A stretch of DNA of 43,447 nucleotides from an uncultured Candidatus Planktophila sp. (lineage in GTDB: Bacteria; Actinomycetota; Actinomycetes; Nanopelagicales; Nanopelagicaceae), in assembly GCA_937975715.1 (NCBI GenBank), contig CALJUA010000079.1, positions 1-43,447 of the forward strand. The letters are read 5' to 3'. How positions within the stretch are numbered: position 1 is the stretch's first letter; every line of letters begins with the position of its first letter. The translations under genes were made by a program, and so were the position numbers. The notes beneath the pieces were generated by a model, which did no database searches, was not told the DNA's origin, and worked only from the letters and a program-made list of their open reading frames with translations. Shown here piece by piece: positions 41,498 through 43,447 of the stretch.

Positions 41498-42420
41498 TGA
41501 ATACAACGTGGGCATATGTATCAAATAACTTTGTCTATTCAGCGATGGCGCTTTTTACTCTCTCTTTCTTGTCACACGCTTTCGAGACAGCATTTGCTGT
41601 TCGTGCACCACAAAACGCGGATTCAACAGATGGCAATCTCCTCACCAAAACACTTGATTACAAGCGAACAGAGAAGGCAGCCCGTCTAGCCACTGCCTTT
41701 ATGGGGCTCGGTACTTTGCTGTTGCTTGCAGGAATCATCTCTCGAGGAATTTCAGCAGGACATGCACCATGGGGAAATATGTATGAATTCTCAATCACTG
41801 GTGCATTTGCTTTCTCTCTTGCCTATCTCGCCGCACTCCGTAAATACGATCTTCGCTGGTTAGGTTTATTTATCTCTTTCTCTGTTCTGCTCACACTCGG
41901 AACTGCAATCACATTGCTCTATCGCAACAGTGCTCCACTTGTACCTGCACTCAAGTCAACCTGGTTAATCATCCACGTCTCAACCGCGATCATCTGTGGC
42001 GGAATCTTCTTGCTCGCAAATGTAATTGCAGGTGCGTACTTATTCCTTGAGCGTTATGAGGAGATGGGTGCACGTCCTGTCTGGGCACTTCGAATTCCAT
42101 CACTAGAGACTCTCGATCAACTTTCATATCGACTCGTTGCATTCGTCTTCCCACTGTGGACCTTCTCAGTGATCGCTGGAGCAATCTGGGCCGAGAGCGC
42201 GTGGGGTCGTTACTGGGGCTGGGATCCAAAAGAGACTTGGGCATTTATTACCTGGGTTGCCTATGCGGCATATCTGCATGCACGCGTAACTATTGGTTGG
42301 CGCGGACGCAGGGCCGCCTGGCTCTGCATCTTTGCAGGATCGACCTTCTTATTTAACTATGTCTACGTCAATGTATGGGGCACAGGCAAGCACACCTACA
42401 GTGGACTTAATCAAAAGTAA
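41497..42420 (+). CDS. ccsB: Cytochrome c biogenesis protein CcsB (CcsA family)
   Basis: Heme-handling partner of ResB. 307 residues with about eight helices. The WWD-type domain reads WGRYWGWDPKETWAFITW near residue 235-252, flanked by candidate heme histidines in SAGHAPWGNMYEF, TWLIIHVSTAI and YLHARVTIGW. The last residues are the conserved TGKHTYSG. Together with ResB, CcdA and the TlpA-like protein it makes a complete System II set, so the organism attaches heme to c-type cytochromes. Confidence 0.94.
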   Translation: MNTTWAYVSNNFVYSAMALFTLSFLSHAFETAFAVRAPQNADSTDGNLLTKTLDYKRTEKAARLATAFMGLGTLLLLAGIISRGISAGHAPWGNMYEFSITGAFAFSLAYLAALRKYDLRWLGLFISFSVLLTLGTAITLLYRNSAPLVPALKSTWLIIHVSTAIICGGIFLLANVIAGAYLFLERYEEMGARPVWALRIPSLETLDQLSYRLVAFVFPLWTFSVIAGAIWAESAWGRYWGWDPKETWAFITWVAYAAYLHARVTIGWRGRRAAWLCIFAGSTFLFNYVYVNVWGTGKHTYSGLNQK

Positions 42421-42421
42421 T

Positions 42422-42676
42422 TTATAGACCACGCAAGAAATCTGGATTGTCATCCGGAGGAATGATGCGTGGCTTGTTCTTCTTTTGACGCTTTTGAAGC
42501 GCCCCTGTTCGACCAGCAACGAGATACACAACCGCGCCGAAGGTTGGAAAGAGAATAATAACTAGCAACCAACCCCACTTAGGCAACTTCTTAATCTGAA
42601 CGTCATCGCGCATAGCGCAATCGACGAAAGCGAAAAGAGTTAATGCAATGGAGATTACGCCAATGTATTTAGCCAT
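42422..42676 (-). CDS. PLDc_N domain membrane protein
   Basis: 84 residues with two helices (~3-20 and ~34-52) and the PLDc_N pattern FVDCAMR...KLPKWGWLLVIILFPTFGAVVYLVAGR, followed by a basic tail and PPDDNPDFLRGL. This domain is named from the N-terminus of cardiolipin synthase-like phospholipase D proteins, but here no catalytic HKD domain follows. Stand-alone versions are common in actinobacteria; function unknown. The start codon overlaps the end of menA by eight bases, so they are translationally coupled. Confidence 0.88.
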   Translation of the reverse strand: MAKYIGVISIALTLFAFVDCAMRDDVQIKKLPKWGWLLVIILFPTFGAVVYLVAGRTGALQKRQKKNKPRIIPPDDNPDFLRGL

Positions 42677-43447
42677 GGCTTAATACTAGTGCGAGGCTTA
42701 AGAGTATGGAGAATAGAAGTTGAAGCTGACCGGTCTTAGCCAGGAATGGAATTAGCTCTCGCCCTTGTGCCTGGCCCAAAACGCCACGCACCAAGCTGAT
42801 TGCGATGGGGAGAGTGAGCAGTGTCAGTAGCGCCCATGGATTCATCAAGGCCATAGTTGCCGCATATCCCAGTGCAATGAGTAGAGCAAAGAAGCCACGT
42901 GCCTTTCGATCACCAAGTCGTACCGCAAGAGTCTTTTTGCCAGCAGGTGCATCGAGTGCGCGATCGCGAATGTTGTTGATTGCAAGGAGTGCGCAGGCAA
43001 AAGTTCCCATAGGAATTGAAATCAAAAGCGAATCAGTGGTGATCTCCTCGGTCTGTACAAAGTAGGTACCAACTGTTGCAATGACGCCAAAGAAAATGAA
43101 GACAAAGAGTTCGCCGAGTCCGATGTATCCATAAGGATTCTTTCCGCCCGTATAGCCCCATGCTGCGAGAATTGCTGCAAGTCCAACTGCGATCAACCAC
43201 CAGCTTGTCATTGAAGCAAGTGCTAATCCTGCGACTGCTGCAAGCGCAAAGGAGATAAAAGCTGCTCTCTTAACTGATGCAGGTGTTGCAAGTCCTGATG
43301 CAGTAATTCGCGTTGGACCCACGCGATCAGAGTCAGTTCCACGAATTCCGTCAGAGTAATCATTGGCGTAATTGACACCAATTTGCAGTGCAAGACTGAC
43401 AAGAAGTGCCAAGAGCGCAGGCAGAGCGGATGCATCAGATGCTGCTA
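42669..43447 (-). CDS. menA: 1,4-dihydroxy-2-naphthoate polyprenyltransferase, 5' end outside window
   Basis: UbiA-type membrane enzyme adding the isoprenoid tail to DHNA, the committed membrane step of menaquinone synthesis. The frame is open through the right edge (the visible part begins ..SDASALPALLALLVS), so the N-terminus is missing. The prenyl-diphosphate Mg motif NYANDYSDGIRGTD and the second motif NNIRDRALDAPAGKKTLAVRLG are intact, with about seven helices. In M. tuberculosis menA also lies near the ccdA-resB-ccsA genes. Menaquinone would serve the respiratory chain that uses the cytochromes matured by the neighbouring operon. Confidence 0.93.
   Translation of the reverse strand, partial: AASDASALPALLALLVSLALQIGVNYANDYSDGIRGTDSDRVGPTRITASGLATPASVKRAAFISFALAAVAGLALASMTSWWLIAVGLAAILAAWGYTGGKNPYGYIGLGELFVFIFFGVIATVGTYFVQTEEITTDSLLISIPMGTFACALLAINNIRDRALDAPAGKKTLAVRLGDRKARGFFALLIALGYAATMALMNPWALLTLLTLPIAISLVRGVLGQAQGRELIPFLAKTGQLQLLFSILLSLALVLSHG

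Noticed and set aside
1..43447. tRNA, rRNA, CRISPR, insertion sequence, prophage or genomic island
   Set aside because: No cloverleaf or rRNA-like sequence, no spaced direct repeats, no transposase, integrase or phage gene, and composition is even throughout.

Overview
The window looks like a piece of the chromosome of a streamlined, low-to-mid GC actinobacterium. Gene order is actinobacterial throughout: tilS-hpt-ftsH-folE-folP-folB-folK-panC-nadB-nadC-coaX-lysS-argA-clpC; proC followed by a bS22-type mini ribosomal protein; an XPB-like helicase with its helicase-associated partner; and phosphatase-TlpA-ccdA-resB-ccsB next to menA. The AT-leaning composition, tiny intergenic gaps and many leaderless-type starts suggest a small-genome freshwater lineage such as acI/Nanopelagicales. 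That placement is an inference, not something the sequence proves.

Layout. 1-500 (-): 5' part of a nickel/cobalt permease gene, preceded by a perfect match to the actinobacterial Nur (nickel-Fur) operator. 659-4288: a TPR protein, a SpoU/TrmH-type RNA methyltransferase, a small membrane protein, a PBP4-type DD-carboxypeptidase and a membrane protein with a His/Asp/Glu-rich tail. 4401-9474: heme O synthase (ctaB), O-succinylhomoserine sulfhydrylase (metZ), an ABC-2 type exporter pair and a secreted NlpC/P60 cell-wall hydrolase. 9479-23941 (all +): tRNA-Ile lysidinylation, purine salvage, membrane proteolysis, folate, pantothenate/CoA and NAD synthesis, lysyl-tRNA synthetase, N-acetylglutamate synthase and ClpC. 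23931-27546 (-): membrane protein, mutY, radA and a cysteine-rich protein. 27577-29729 (+): proC, a secreted protein and bS22. 29736-32111 (-): large secreted metalloprotease. 32147-38088: glutaredoxin-like protein (+), then XPB-like helicase, M20 peptidase, helicase-associated protein and HAD phosphatase (-). 38151-42420 (+): histidine phosphatase and System II cytochrome c maturation genes. 42422-43447 (-): PLDc_N membrane protein and the 3' part of menA.

Regulation and packing. About fourteen gene starts carry a TANNNT -10 hexamer 6-9 nt before the start codon, with no Shine-Dalgarno sequence, as expected for leaderless mRNAs. Several drive divergent genes from only 23-62 bp; in one 23-bp gap the two opposing -10 hexamers share two base pairs. 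All seven convergent junctions overlap or are separated by at most 12 bp, leaving no room for ordinary terminators. Within operons, 1-8 nt overlaps are the rule.

I saw no tRNA, rRNA, CRISPR array, insertion sequence, prophage or attachment site. No stretch above 300 bp lacks a gene. I found no gene cluster that looks like a novel defence or biosynthetic system. The most notable signals are the Nur box, the overlapping divergent promoters, the metalloprotease, the acidic/His-rich tail protein and the M20 peptidase lodged inside the helicase operon.
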